From: Streptomyces cellulosae
GTDB taxonomy: Bacteria; Actinomycetota; Actinomycetes; Streptomycetales; Streptomycetaceae
Assembly (NCBI RefSeq): GCF_000721105.1
Contig: NZ_JOEV01000002.1
Span: forward strand, 248,001 to 312,000
Direction: 5' to 3'
DNA: 64,000 nucleotides
In this document: in pieces, positions 44,979-53,605 of the stretch
Position numbering within the stretch: position 1 is the first letter of the stretch
How the letters are laid out: each line of letters opens with the position of its first letter
Notes under the pieces: model-generated
Databases searched by the model: none
What the model was told of the DNA's origin: nothing
What the model saw: only the letters and a program-made list of their open reading frames with translations
Made by a program: the position numbers and the translations under genes

Positions 44979-45073
44979 CCACGGCCGCGTACGGTCACCG
45001 GACCGCCGCCGCGCGGTGACGGGGTCCGCCGTGATCACCACCCGACCCACGCTCCGGGGCACCTTCGGCCCTC

Positions 45074-45123
45074 AGCCTTGCCGCCAGCGCACCTGCGCCA
45101 ACCGCCCGGTCCGGGGCAAGGCT
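45074..45123. terminator. Inverted repeat between convergent genes
   Basis: AGCCTTGCC (45074-45082) and GGCAAGGCT (45115-45123) are exact complements with a 32-nt GC-rich loop, between the methyltransferase stop (44978) and the glycosyltransferase stop (45168). The position suits a bidirectional terminator; the long loop makes it less certain. Confidence 0.45.
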
Positions 45124-45167
45124 TGAGCCTCCGCGACCGGGAGAGACGTGACCGGGCCGCGTGGCAC

Positions 45168-46487
45168 TCACGCGTTCATCAGGTCTTCGGCCTCGGCGCG
45201 GTGGCGACCCTTCGGTAGTGCCGTCCTCGCGGTCAGTCCGCGGGACTGCCACGCGTTGTCGCGGAGTTTGAACAGTGCCCAGTAACGGGTGGGGCACAGG
45301 AGCACGATGTTCATGAACACGGCCGTCGGGGTTCCGACGAGCCACGAGCGCCACCGCTGGCGTGTGGTCATGTCCGGCCGCATGAGGACGTACAGACCTG
45401 ACTGGCCGTACCGGACCACGAGGTACACACCGAGGTAGACAAGGGCTACGCCGGGGTTGTCGTACCGGCCGCCCAGGGTCATCAGCGTCATCACGAGAGT
45501 CCAGGCCAGCATCACGGGGGTGATGACGAGCTGGAGGAGGCCGAAGGTCGGCGATATGAGCTGCTTGAGGGAAAGCCGGGCGTAGACGAACGGCAGCATC
45601 CACCACCATGACCGGGCCCAGCGCAGGCGCTGACGGTAGGTCTTCTTCAGCGTGGTCGGCATGTCCGTGACCACGCCGGCCTCGTTGACGGCCACGACCT
45701 CACCGCGCATGAGGGCCCGCAGCGCGAGCCAGCGGTCGTCGCCCGTGCCGCACTCCACCTCGTAGGCGTCCAAGTGGTCGTAGAGCAGCTCGGCCCGGTA
45801 GAGGGCCAGTGCGCCCGAGGTGGTCTCCAGCGCTCCGAGCATGGAGCGCGAGGAGCGCATCATCACGCACGAGGTGCCGATGTCGATGTCGGCGGCCCGG
45901 GAGACCCAGGTCTCCTCGAAGTTGCGGATGTAGATCATCCCGGTGGTGGCCTGGATCTTCGGATTGCTCATGGCCCGCAGCTGCTGCTCGAGCGCATCCG
46001 GGAAGGGCTCGCCGTCCGAGTCGATGGTGAGCACGAAGTCGAAGCGTTTGCCCTCCGACTGCAGGTGGCGCAGTACCGTGACCTGCGCTCCGCGCTTGCC
46101 TTTGTTCTCCTGCCGGTGCCAGTGGACCCGGGGGTGCTCGAAGGGCTGAACGGGATGCTGCGTGGAGCCGTCGTCGATCACGTGGATCTCGTCGACCGGG
46201 TGTGTCTGGGCCAGCAGAGACCACACCGTGCGGTGCAGGTTTTCCGTGGGTTCCTCGAAGGCCGGGATGATGGCTACCGTTCGGCCAGGAGCCACGGGCA
46301 GGTGTGTGAAGGACCTGCCTTTCAGGAACGAGACCAGGCAGAGCACGATCACCGACATGCCCAGCCACCAGTAGGCCGTCAGGATCGGGCTCTTCGACTG
46401 AAGGTGCACCACCACGGTGGCGGCGGCCAGAGCCGCCACCACCACCATGGTCACCACGGAGAAGCGGATCCGTGACGACGTGCTCAA
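45168..46487 (-). CDS. Hyaluronan-synthase-like processive glycosyltransferase (GT2)
   Basis: A 439-residue membrane GT2 enzyme that would polymerise nucleotide sugars and extrude the chain. Two N-terminal helices (VVTMVVVAALAAATVVVH; WWLGMSVIVLCLVSFL) precede the catalytic domain: AIIPAFEEP, VIDDGS (Asp105-Asp106), the DxD region TIDSDGEP (156-160), SGALALYRAEL (224-231), TGDDRWLALRAL (249-252) and the processivity motif QRLRWARSWW (286-290). About four C-terminal helices follow. The SG..YR, GDDR, QxxRW order matches hyaluronan synthases and related synthases. The start is a TTG (46487-46485) overlapping the stop of the 57-residue gene, so translation is coupled. The dehydrogenase gene upstream could supply UDP-uronic acid. 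The product polymer is unknown. Confidence 0.85.
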   Translation of the reverse strand: MSTSSRIRFSVVTMVVVAALAAATVVVHLQSKSPILTAYWWLGMSVIVLCLVSFLKGRSFTHLPVAPGRTVAIIPAFEEPTENLHRTVWSLLAQTHPVDEIHVIDDGSTQHPVQPFEHPRVHWHRQENKGKRGAQVTVLRHLQSEGKRFDFVLTIDSDGEPFPDALEQQLRAMSNPKIQATTGMIYIRNFEETWVSRAADIDIGTSCVMMRSSRSMLGALETTSGALALYRAELLYDHLDAYEVECGTGDDRWLALRALMRGEVVAVNEAGVVTDMPTTLKKTYRQRLRWARSWWWMLPFVYARLSLKQLISPTFGLLQLVITPVMLAWTLVMTLMTLGGRYDNPGVALVYLGVYLVVRYGQSGLYVLMRPDMTTRQRWRSWLVGTPTAVFMNIVLLCPTRYWALFKLRDNAWQSRGLTARTALPKGRHRAEAEDLMNA

Positions 46488-46657
46488 GCGGTCACCCGCT
46501 TGCCGCGGGTGGCCAGGCGGAAGACCGCCACGCCGCTGATCACGAAGAGCATGGCCGCCAGGACGATCCACCCCAGAGCGGTGCCGCCCGTAGCGGCCAG
46601 CGCGGCTCCACCGGTGGCCGTGCCGATCGCGGCACCCACACCATTTTGTCCGTACAT
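46484..46657 (-). CDS. 57-residue protein made of an LAATG-type sorting signal
   Basis: A very small membrane protein: a 19-residue Gly/Ala-rich N-terminus (MYGQNGVGAAIGTATGGAA), then LAATG (20-24), a single hydrophobic helix (ALGWIVLAAMLFVISGVAVF) and a basic tail (RLATRGKR). This is the exact layout of a C-terminal cell-wall sorting signal, and LAXTG is the motif recognised by the class E sortases of Streptomyces. It has no separate signal peptide, which is unusual for a sortase substrate. ATG 46657 follows a good ribosome site (AAAGAGGA). It lies between nucleotide-sugar dehydrogenase and glycosyltransferase genes and overlaps the latter by 4 bp. It may be a synthase partner or an anchor for the polymer; alternatively a mere membrane peptide. 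Confidence 0.75.
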   Translation of the reverse strand: MYGQNGVGAAIGTATGGAALAATGGTALGWIVLAAMLFVISGVAVFRLATRGKRVTA

Positions 46658-46827
46658 GTAGTCCTCTTTCTCGGGCGTCAGAGACACCCGGCTTGTCGCG
46701 GGTCGGTAGGGAACCGCGTGTGTTCGGCGCACGGCCGCCTCGTCGGCGAACTCCGTGACGTTGCAGGCGCCCGTGGATGTCAGCCGACTCACGGACACCT
46801 GATTTCGGGCTGTCGGCCCTCTGCTCC

Positions 46828-48087
46828 CTAGAGCCGCTCGACGTGCGGAGCTGTCGCCATGACGCCACGGGTGTCGAGGACGTAGGCGGCCTCGGCAGCC
46901 ACCCGGGCGAGATCGAACTCGGCGTGCGCGGTGAGCAGGACCACCGCGTCGAAATCGGCGACGCTCGCGTCGTTCTCCGCAGCGGCGAAGGGAATCTCCC
47001 GTGATCCGCCGTCCGGCACATAGGGGTCCACGACAGTGATGTCCGCGCCCATGTCGCGCAGGCGGTCGATGACTTGGACGGCCGGTGATTGACGGGCGTC
47101 CGCGGTCCCCGGCTTGTAGGCGGTGCCCAGGGCGAGGATGCGAGCACCGTGGACGCTTCGGCGGAAGCGGCGGCTGAGCGCATCCTGCAGACGGCGCACC
47201 ACGTAGTCGGGCTGGCTGTCGTTGATGTCCTGCGCCAGCTCGATGAGCCGGAACGTCTGCCCGTGCTGCGTCTTGACGTGATGGCTGAGGTAGACAGGGT
47301 CGATGGGCAGGCAGTGCCCGCCGACGCCCGGCCCCGGCAGGAACTTGGTGAATCCGAAGGGCTTGGTCGCGGCCAGCTCCAGGGTGTGCCACACGTCGAC
47401 GCCCAGCGTGTGGGCCATCCGGGACAGCTCGTTGACCAGCGCGATGTTGACATGCCGGTAGGTGTTCTCGAACACCTTGGCCAGCTCGGCCTCCTCCAGC
47501 CCCGAGGCCGACACGGTGGCGTCGGTGACCGTGTCGTAGAAGGCCTTCACTCGACTCAGACACGCCTCGGTGAGCCCGGCGACGATCTTGGGCGTGTTCT
47601 CCAGCCGCCACACGGTGTTGCCCGGATCGATGCGCTCGGGGCTGAACCCGACATGGAAGTCCCGTCCCGCTGTCAGCCCCGACCCCTCTTCCAGCAGCGG
47701 TATGAGGACGTCGCGGGTGGTGCCGGGGTGCGTGGTGGACTCCAGCACCACGGTCGCGCCCGGTTCCAGCCGCGCGGCCAGTTCACGGGCGGCATCGCGC
47801 ACACAACTCAGGTCCGGCGTGCGGTCGGTGAGCGGTGTGGGCACGGTGATGACGGCTACGTCGAAGCCCTTGAGGTCCTCAGGGTCGTCCGTGGGCCTGT
47901 ACGCCCCCGAGTGCAGCAGGTCCCGCAGGCGCGAGGAGTCGATGTCCTCGATGTAGGAGGATCCCGCGGCCAGTTGGGCGCAGCGCTGCCCGTTGGGCTC
48001 GTATCCGGTCACGGTGTGGCCGGCCTCGGCGGCCCGTAAGGCCAGAGGCAGTCCGACGTACCCCTGCCCGAGAACACAGATGTGCAT
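46828..48087 (-). CDS. Nucleotide-sugar 6-dehydrogenase (UDP-ManNAc/UDP-GlcNAc/UDP-Glc type)
   Basis: A 419-residue NAD-dependent dehydrogenase that oxidises C6 of a UDP-sugar to a uronic acid. The N-terminal Rossmann motif is MHICVLGQGYVGLPLALRAA. Then come VAVITVPTPLTDRTPDLSCV, VVLESTTHPGTTRDVLIPLL, VGFSPERIDPGNTVW, the hinge AELAKVFENTYRHVNIALVN and the catalytic Cys259 in GPGVGGHCLPIDPVYLSHHV. The C-terminal UDP-binding domain has ILALGTAYKPGTADARQSPA. GGHCLPIDPVYL favours the WecC/WbpA branch (N-acetylated sugars) over UDP-glucose dehydrogenase, but the substrate is open. ATG 48087 follows GAGGAAAA. It is the first gene of the polysaccharide unit, 170 bp before the small LAATG gene. Confidence 0.88.
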   Translation of the reverse strand: MHICVLGQGYVGLPLALRAAEAGHTVTGYEPNGQRCAQLAAGSSYIEDIDSSRLRDLLHSGAYRPTDDPEDLKGFDVAVITVPTPLTDRTPDLSCVRDAARELAARLEPGATVVLESTTHPGTTRDVLIPLLEEGSGLTAGRDFHVGFSPERIDPGNTVWRLENTPKIVAGLTEACLSRVKAFYDTVTDATVSASGLEEAELAKVFENTYRHVNIALVNELSRMAHTLGVDVWHTLELAATKPFGFTKFLPGPGVGGHCLPIDPVYLSHHVKTQHGQTFRLIELAQDINDSQPDYVVRRLQDALSRRFRRSVHGARILALGTAYKPGTADARQSPAVQVIDRLRDMGADITVVDPYVPDGGSREIPFAAAENDASVADFDAVVLLTAHAEFDLARVAAEAAYVLDTRGVMATAPHVERL

Positions 48088-49064
48088 GGTGGTTTTCCTC
48101 AGCTTCGGTCGGCCCGCGGGCATGCGCGGGCCGGGAAAGACGGCGCCCCTGATTGCGGCTCGCTGGTCCTGAAGCAGGCGGCCGCGGCGTCGGGTGCTGC
48201 GTGATGTGCGGGGGCGGGACGACCTTTGCTGCGACCCCCCGTTGGGTTGCAGTGACGCCCCAGTTGAGTCATCGCCGGCTCAACAACCGGTCCAGGCCCC
48301 CTGCCTGAACGTGCGCCAGACACACGCAGCGATCTTCACAAGTCCCTCTCATTTGTGGACACTCAGAGTTCAACAAGCCGCCCGGAAGTGGAAGCCCCTT
48401 TACTCGTTCGAAACCTTCGAATCGCTCGCACCATCCGCGTCTGCCGTCATCGGTGACGTCGAACACTGGACTGGACAGGGCTTTTGTGGCCGCTTGGGGT
48501 CGATTGGGCCGGCGCGGACGGCTCCGTCCGGCGGTCTGCCCACGGAGCGATCCCTCGGCCGGAACGGCTGCGTCGAGAGGCGAGCAGCCTTCACAACTCC
48601 CCCACACCACACATGATAAAGGATTCAACAACAGATCAGGAAACGGAAGGCCCGTTGCCGTTTTGCGACATGAGGACTGGTTGCGTTTCGAAAGACGGCG
48701 CGCTCCCGGCGTGCGCCCCATGTACCACCGGTCGATTCGCTGTGCCCGCCGGTCGATTCACTGGGACGACTCCTCCTGGACGCCTTTACCCGTGGCTCGC
48801 TGAGGCTCGAGAGTGAAGGACTCCCACTTCGCCCTCAGGAGGCTCCTGGGTGGGTGGCTGGAGCATGCGTCGCCGCCCCTCACCCCCGACCACTGCGCCC
48901 CTACATGCCGGAGGCGGGGAGGAAGGAACGCAGGGCGATCGATAGCCTCCAGAGGGAGTGCACCGAGGAGACCTCTGGCCCGAACCTCCGGATTCTCCCC
49001 GGTTCCGATCCTGAGCGCAGACCCGAACGGCCGACGCACCCGAAACAGCGAGGTGAGAGCCCAC
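48088..49064. other. Long divergent intergenic region
   Basis: 977 bp between the nucleotide-sugar dehydrogenase (minus) and the gamma-glutamyltransferase-like gene (plus). The centre (about 48380-48700) is AT-richer than the surroundings. TTCGAA occurs twice 9 bp apart at about 48404-48418 (TTCGAAACCTTCGAA) and again near 48685. An ATG at 48613 opens 67 codons with four spaced Cys (PFCDMRTGCVSKDG) but has no ribosome site and poor codon bias. A long 5' leader of the polysaccharide operon could lie here; I could not match it to a known riboswitch. Confidence 0.4.
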
Positions 49065-50930
49065 ATGTTCACGTCCCGCCCGACTCTCCAGGGCACCTTC
49101 GGGATGGTGTCGTCCACGCACTGGCTGGCCTCGCAGTCGGCGATGGCCGTGCTGGAGGACGGGGGCAACGCGTACGACGCCGCCGTCGCCGGGGCGTTCG
49201 TGCTGCATGTGGTCGAGCCGCATCTCAACGGGCCCGCCGGTGAGGTGCCGATCCTGCTCGCGCCGGCGGGCGGACAGGTGCGGGTGCTGTGCGGGCAGGG
49301 AGTCGCGCCGGGCGGGGCGACCGTCGCTCACTACCGCGGGCTCGGCCTGGAGCTCGTCCCCGGCACCGGGCCGCTCGCCGCCGCCGTGCCCGGCGCCTTC
49401 GACGCCTGGATGCTCCTGCTGCGGGACCACGGCACCAAGTCCCTCGCCGACATCCTCCGGTACGCCATCGGGTACGCCGAACACGGGCACGCGCCCGTGG
49501 AGAACGTCGGGGCGACCGTCGAGACCGTACGGGAGCTGTTCGAGACGGAGTGGACGACGTCGGCGGACGTGTACCTGCCGGGAGGCAAGTCGCCCCGGCC
49601 GGGCGAGCTCTTCCGCAACCCCGCCCTCGCCGCCACCTGGAAGCGGCTGCTCGCCGAGACCGCCGGGGCGGGGGACCGCGAGGCGCAGATCGAGGCCGCA
49701 CGGGACGTATGGCGCACCGGATTCGTCGCCGAGGCGCTGGTGCGGCAGGCGCGGCGGCCCACCATGGACACCAGCGGTGAACGGCACACCGGCATGCTCA
49801 CGGCCGCCGACCTCGCCGGCTGGTCCGCGACCTACGAGGCGCCGGCGACGTACGACTGGAACGGCTGGACCGTGTGCAAGGCAGGCCCCTGGAGCCAGGG
49901 CCCGGTCCTCCTCCAGCAGCTCGCCCTGCTCCCGCCCGAGCTGCCCCGCTACGGATCGGCGGACTACCTCCACCTGCTGATCGAGGGCTGCAAGCTCGCC
50001 ATGGCCGACCGGGAGTCCTGGTACGGGGACGCGGCCGAGGTGCCGCTCGCGGAACTGCTGTCGCAGGAGTACAACGCGGGGCGGCGGGAGCTGGTGGGGG
50101 AGAAGGCCTCGTACGAGCTGCGGCCCGGCAGCCCCGGAGGGCGTACGCCGCGATTGTGCGCCCACGCGCGCGTGGTGACCGGCGATGAGCCCGGGTTCGA
50201 CCCGCTGGGAGCCGGTGAGCCGACGGTCGCGATCCGTGGCGTGCCCGGCGCCGGGGAGCCCACCGTGGCCAAGCACCCCACGTCCCCGGTTCCGGGGGAG
50301 CCCGAGGTGGACGCCGACGGGCTCACCCGGGGCGACACCTGCCACCTCGACGTCGTCGACCGCTGGGGCAACATGGTCGCGGCCACGCCCAGCGGCGGCT
50401 GGCTGCAGTCCAACCCCGTGGTGCCCGAGCTGGGCTTCCCCCTCGGAACCCGGCTGCAGATGACCTGGCTGGAGGAGGGGCTGCCGAACTCCCTCACCCC
50501 GGGTCGCCGCCCCCGCACCACCCTCACGCCCTCGATCGCGCTGCGCGACGGCGTGCCGGTGATGGCCTTCGGGACGCCCGGCGGGGACCAGCAGGACCAG
50601 TGGCAGCTGCACTTCTTCCTCGCGGTGACGCTGCTGGCCCGGGTCCGCGGCGGGCTCGACCTCCAGGGCGCGATCGACGCCCCGAACTGGCACAACGACA
50701 GCTTCCCGGGCTCCTTCTACCCCCGTGGCATGCGGCCGGGCAGTGTCACGGTGGAGTCCCGCGCTGACGCTCAAGTCGTCGAGGAGCTGCGGCGGCGCGG
50801 ACACGATGTGACCGTGGGTGATCCCTGGTCGGAGGGCCGGCTGTGCGCGGTCGCCCGGGACCCGGAGACCGGCATCCTGTCGGCGGCGGCGAACCCGCGG
50901 GGCATGCAGGGATACGCGGTCGGCCGCTGA
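49065..50930 (+). CDS. Gamma-glutamyltransferase-family protein, cytoplasmic
   Basis: A 621-residue second member of the GGT family, without a signal peptide. It has FGMVSSTHWLASQSAMAVLE and DGGNAYDAAVAGAFVLHVVE of the large subunit. The predicted cleavage site is RGDTCHLDVVDRWGNMVAAT with nucleophile Thr425; the residue after it is Cys, not the usual Thr. The small subunit shows GFPLGTRLQMTWLEEGLPNS, PRTTLTPSIALRDG and FGTPGGDQQDQWQLHFFLAV. The substrate arginine and GSPGG loops differ from the secreted GGT at 26542 (here GTPGGDQQDQWQ), so it may be an amidase or acylase-like GGT relative. ATG 49065 follows AGGTGAG; the longer upstream frame has no ribosome site. Confidence 0.85.
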   Translation: MFTSRPTLQGTFGMVSSTHWLASQSAMAVLEDGGNAYDAAVAGAFVLHVVEPHLNGPAGEVPILLAPAGGQVRVLCGQGVAPGGATVAHYRGLGLELVPGTGPLAAAVPGAFDAWMLLLRDHGTKSLADILRYAIGYAEHGHAPVENVGATVETVRELFETEWTTSADVYLPGGKSPRPGELFRNPALAATWKRLLAETAGAGDREAQIEAARDVWRTGFVAEALVRQARRPTMDTSGERHTGMLTAADLAGWSATYEAPATYDWNGWTVCKAGPWSQGPVLLQQLALLPPELPRYGSADYLHLLIEGCKLAMADRESWYGDAAEVPLAELLSQEYNAGRRELVGEKASYELRPGSPGGRTPRLCAHARVVTGDEPGFDPLGAGEPTVAIRGVPGAGEPTVAKHPTSPVPGEPEVDADGLTRGDTCHLDVVDRWGNMVAATPSGGWLQSNPVVPELGFPLGTRLQMTWLEEGLPNSLTPGRRPRTTLTPSIALRDGVPVMAFGTPGGDQQDQWQLHFFLAVTLLARVRGGLDLQGAIDAPNWHNDSFPGSFYPRGMRPGSVTVESRADAQVVEELRRRGHDVTVGDPWSEGRLCAVARDPETGILSAAANPRGMQGYAVGR

Positions 50931-51037
50931 ACCGGGCTCGACCTCGCACGCGGCCCCGGCCCCGGTATTCATGGTGATTCCACCCACTGTGCACCGGCCG
51001 GGAAGGGATTGTCAGTGGCGCGTGCTCTCATGGGAGC

Positions 51038-51916
51038 GTGATCGAAGACCTCAAGGACAACGAAGACCTCAAGGACAAGGAAGACAGGGCAACCATCGAC
51101 GAGTTCCTCGCCCGCCACTCGGCCGACGTGGAGGAGAGCGTCCGCAGGGCGGCCGCCGCCGAGATCATGCCGCGCTTCCGTCGGCTCGCCGCGCACGAGA
51201 TCGACCAGAAGGCCGGTCCGCACGACCTGGTGACGGACGCCGACCGCAATGCCGAGCTGTATCTCACCGAGGCGCTCGGCGCCCTGCTGCCCGGCTCGGT
51301 CGTGGTCGGCGAGGAGGCGGTGCACGCGAATCCGGTGTCGTACGAGGCGATACAGGCCGACGCCCCGGTCTGGATCGTCGACCCGGTGGACGGCACACGG
51401 CAGTTCGTGCGCGGCGAGCCCGGCTTCTGCACGCTGGTCGCGCTCGCCCGGCGGGGAGTCCTCCTCGCCTCGTGGACGTACGCCCCCGTCCCCGACCAGA
51501 TGGCCACGGCGGTGCGCGGACAGGGCGCGTTCCTCGACGGTGAGCGGCTGACGGCGGGCGCCCCTGAGCCGGGCCGTGAGCTGCGGGTGGCCACCTCCCA
51601 CCCGGACTACACGACCGAGGAACAGAAGCAGGCCCTGCGGGGCCTGTGGACCGAGGGCGTGGCCCCGCGCGCGTGCGGTTCGGCCGGTCTGGAGTATCTG
51701 GCCGTCGCCCGGGGTGAGTCGGACGCCACCGCGTTCTCCTGGGAAGCGGCATGGGACCACGCGGCCGGACTGCTCCTGGTGGAGGAGGCGGGCGGTACCC
51801 ACCTGACCCGCGCGGGCGAGCCGTTCCGCATCACCGGTCACAACGCGCTCCCGTTCACCGCGGCACGGGACGCGGCCACGGCCCGCAGGGTGATGGAGCT
51901 GCTGCGGGCGCGATAG
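51038..51916 (+). CDS. Inositol-monophosphatase-family phosphatase
   Basis: A 292-residue Mg-dependent sugar/inositol phosphatase of the IMPase/CysQ/HisN superfamily. The metal-binding residues are in GPHDLVTDADRNAELYLTEA, VVVGEEAVH (Glu), WIVDPVDGTRQFVRGEPGFC (DPxDGT motif) and SWEAAWDHAAGLLLVEEAGG (second Asp). The N-terminal 25 residues contain a duplicated EDLKDNEDLKDKED unit not found in the core family. GTG 51038. The exact substrate (myo-inositol phosphate, histidinol phosphate or PAP) cannot be decided from motifs. Confidence 0.88.
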   Translation: MIEDLKDNEDLKDKEDRATIDEFLARHSADVEESVRRAAAAEIMPRFRRLAAHEIDQKAGPHDLVTDADRNAELYLTEALGALLPGSVVVGEEAVHANPVSYEAIQADAPVWIVDPVDGTRQFVRGEPGFCTLVALARRGVLLASWTYAPVPDQMATAVRGQGAFLDGERLTAGAPEPGRELRVATSHPDYTTEEQKQALRGLWTEGVAPRACGSAGLEYLAVARGESDATAFSWEAAWDHAAGLLLVEEAGGTHLTRAGEPFRITGHNALPFTAARDAATARRVMELLRAR

Positions 51917-52186
51917 CCCTCGAAGCCAGGGGTGCGGTAGCCCCGGCTGCCAGGGAGCCGTGATGGCCCTCGGCCGCTGGTTGCCGGTGAGTCGCGACAA
52001 CCCTCGGCCGCCGGTTGTCAGGGAGCCGCGACGCCCTCGGCCGCCGTAGCCGGTGGCCGTGATCGGTGACCGAAGCCGTAACCGCAGCCGTGGCGTCCGC
52101 TCCCTGACGACGCCCCGCCCCGCCCCTGTCAGTACTCCGTCATATCCTGATCCTCACAGGCCATCGGCTGACGAAGGAGTCCGAAG
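51917..52186. repeat. Intergenic region with degenerate repeats
   Basis: 270 bp without a gene. Between about 51950 and 52055 the pattern CAGGGAGCCG...CCCTCGGCCGC recurs imperfectly two to three times (51952, 51970, 52005, 52018, 52035), about 45-65 bp apart. The promoter of the downstream oxidoreductase gene must lie in the right half. Confidence 0.45.
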
Positions 52187-53605
52187 GTGCCGTCGATGCT
52201 CGATGCGGTCGTGGTGGGTGCGGGGCCGAACGGGCTGACCGCTGCCGTTGAGCTGGCCCGGCGCGGGTTCTCCGTGGCCGTCTTCGAGGCCCGGGACACC
52301 ATCGGCGGAGGAGCCCGCACCGAGGAGCTCACCCTCCCCGGCTTCTGGCACGACCCGTGCTCGGCGGCCCACCCGCTCGGCATCAACTCTCCCGCGTTCC
52401 GCGCGATGCCCCTGGAGCGGTACGGCCTGGAGTGGCTGCACGCCGACCTGCCCATGGCGCATCCGTTCAGCGACGGTACCGCCGCCGTCCTGGCCCGGTC
52501 GGTCGGTGAGACGGCCGCCTCGTTCGGACCCCGGGACGCGGGCCCGTACCGCAGGCTGGTCGAGCCCTTCCTGCCGCGGTGGGACGCCCTGGTCCGGGAT
52601 TTCATGTCCCTGCCGCTGACCGCGCTGCCCCGCGACCCGGTCACCCTCGCCCGCTTCGGCCTCGTGGGCCTGCCCCCCTCGACCTGGCTGATGCGCCGGT
52701 TCCGCGACGAGCGGGCCAAGACCCTGTTCGCCGGGCTCGTGGCGCATGTCATGGCCCCGCTCGGAGGGTTCGCCACCGGCGCCATCGCCCTGGTCTTCGC
52801 CCTCGCGGCGCACGCCCGCGGCTGGCCCGTGGCCCGTGGCGGCTCCCAGTCCGTCTCGGACGCGCTCGCCGCCTACCTCAAGGATCTCGGCGGCACGATC
52901 CACACGGGCTACGAGGTCAAGCGCCTCGACGACCTGCCGCCCGCCCGCGCCTACGTCTTCGACACCTCGCCCACCGCCCTGGCCCGCATCGCCGGCTTCG
53001 GCAACCACTACGCGAACTTCCGGTACGGCCCGGGCGTGTTCAAGATCGACTATGCCCTGGACGGCCCCGTCCCCTGGACCGCGCCCGACGCGCGGCGGGC
53101 CACCACCGTGCAGATCGGCGCCGACAGCACCGAGATCGGCACCGCCCTGCGCGCCGCCTCCCGCGAGGGTCGGGCACCCGAGAAGCCGTTCCTGATCACC
53201 GTGCAGCCCAGCGTCGTCGATCCCACCCGGGCCCCGGCCGGCAAGCACGTCTTCTGGGCGTACGGCCATGTCCCCAGTGGCTGGACCGGCGACCTGACCG
53301 ACGCCGTGGAACGCCAACTGGAGCGGTTCGCCCCCGGCTTCCGCGACCTGATCCTGGCCCGCGCGACCGCCGGACCACCCGAAATCGCCGCCCGCAACGC
53401 CAACTACGTCGGCGGCGACATCGCCTCCGGAGCGGTCTCCGGACTCCAGACCCTGCTGCGCCCCAAGCTCTCCCTGTTCCCGTACGGCACTCCGCACCCG
53501 GCCGTCTTCATCTGCTCGTCGGCCACCCCGCCCGGGCCCGGAGTGCACGGCATGTCGGGGCACAACGCGGCCAAGGCCGTGTGGCGGAGGCTGCGCCGGA
53601 CATGA
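52187..53605 (+). CDS. FAD-dependent oxidoreductase, phytoene-desaturase-like
   Basis: A 472-residue flavoprotein of the CrtI-like amine-oxidase group. The dinucleotide-binding motif is [20 protein letters not shown], followed by [20 protein letters not shown]. Later come [20 protein letters not shown] (typical of this group), [15 protein letters not shown] and the C-terminal FAD region [20 protein letters not shown]. Members are annotated NAD(P)/FAD-dependent oxidoreductases of unknown substrate; no other carotenoid genes are present. GTG 52187 has AAGGAG 6 bp upstream. The stop overlaps the macro-domain gene start (ATGA at 53602). Confidence 0.88.
   Translation: MPSMLDAVVVGAGPNGLTAAVELARRGFSVAVFEARDTIGGGARTEELTLPGFWHDPCSAAHPLGINSPAFRAMPLERYGLEWLHADLPMAHPFSDGTAAVLARSVGETAASFGPRDAGPYRRLVEPFLPRWDALVRDFMSLPLTALPRDPVTLARFGLVGLPPSTWLMRRFRDERAKTLFAGLVAHVMAPLGGFATGAIALVFALAAHARGWPVARGGSQSVSDALAAYLKDLGGTIHTGYEVKRLDDLPPARAYVFDTSPTALARIAGFGNHYANFRYGPGVFKIDYALDGPVPWTAPDARRATTVQIGADSTEIGTALRAASREGRAPEKPFLITVQPSVVDPTRAPAGKHVFWAYGHVPSGWTGDLTDAVERQLERFAPGFRDLILARATAGPPEIAARNANYVGGDIASGAVSGLQTLLRPKLSLFPYGTPHPAVFICSSATPPGPGVHGMSGHNAAKAVWRRLRRT

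Noticed and set aside
48613..48816. Short Cys-containing frame as a RiPP precursor
   Set aside because: No ribosome-binding site, weak third-position GC bias and no modifying enzyme next to it; kept only as a low-interest observation.
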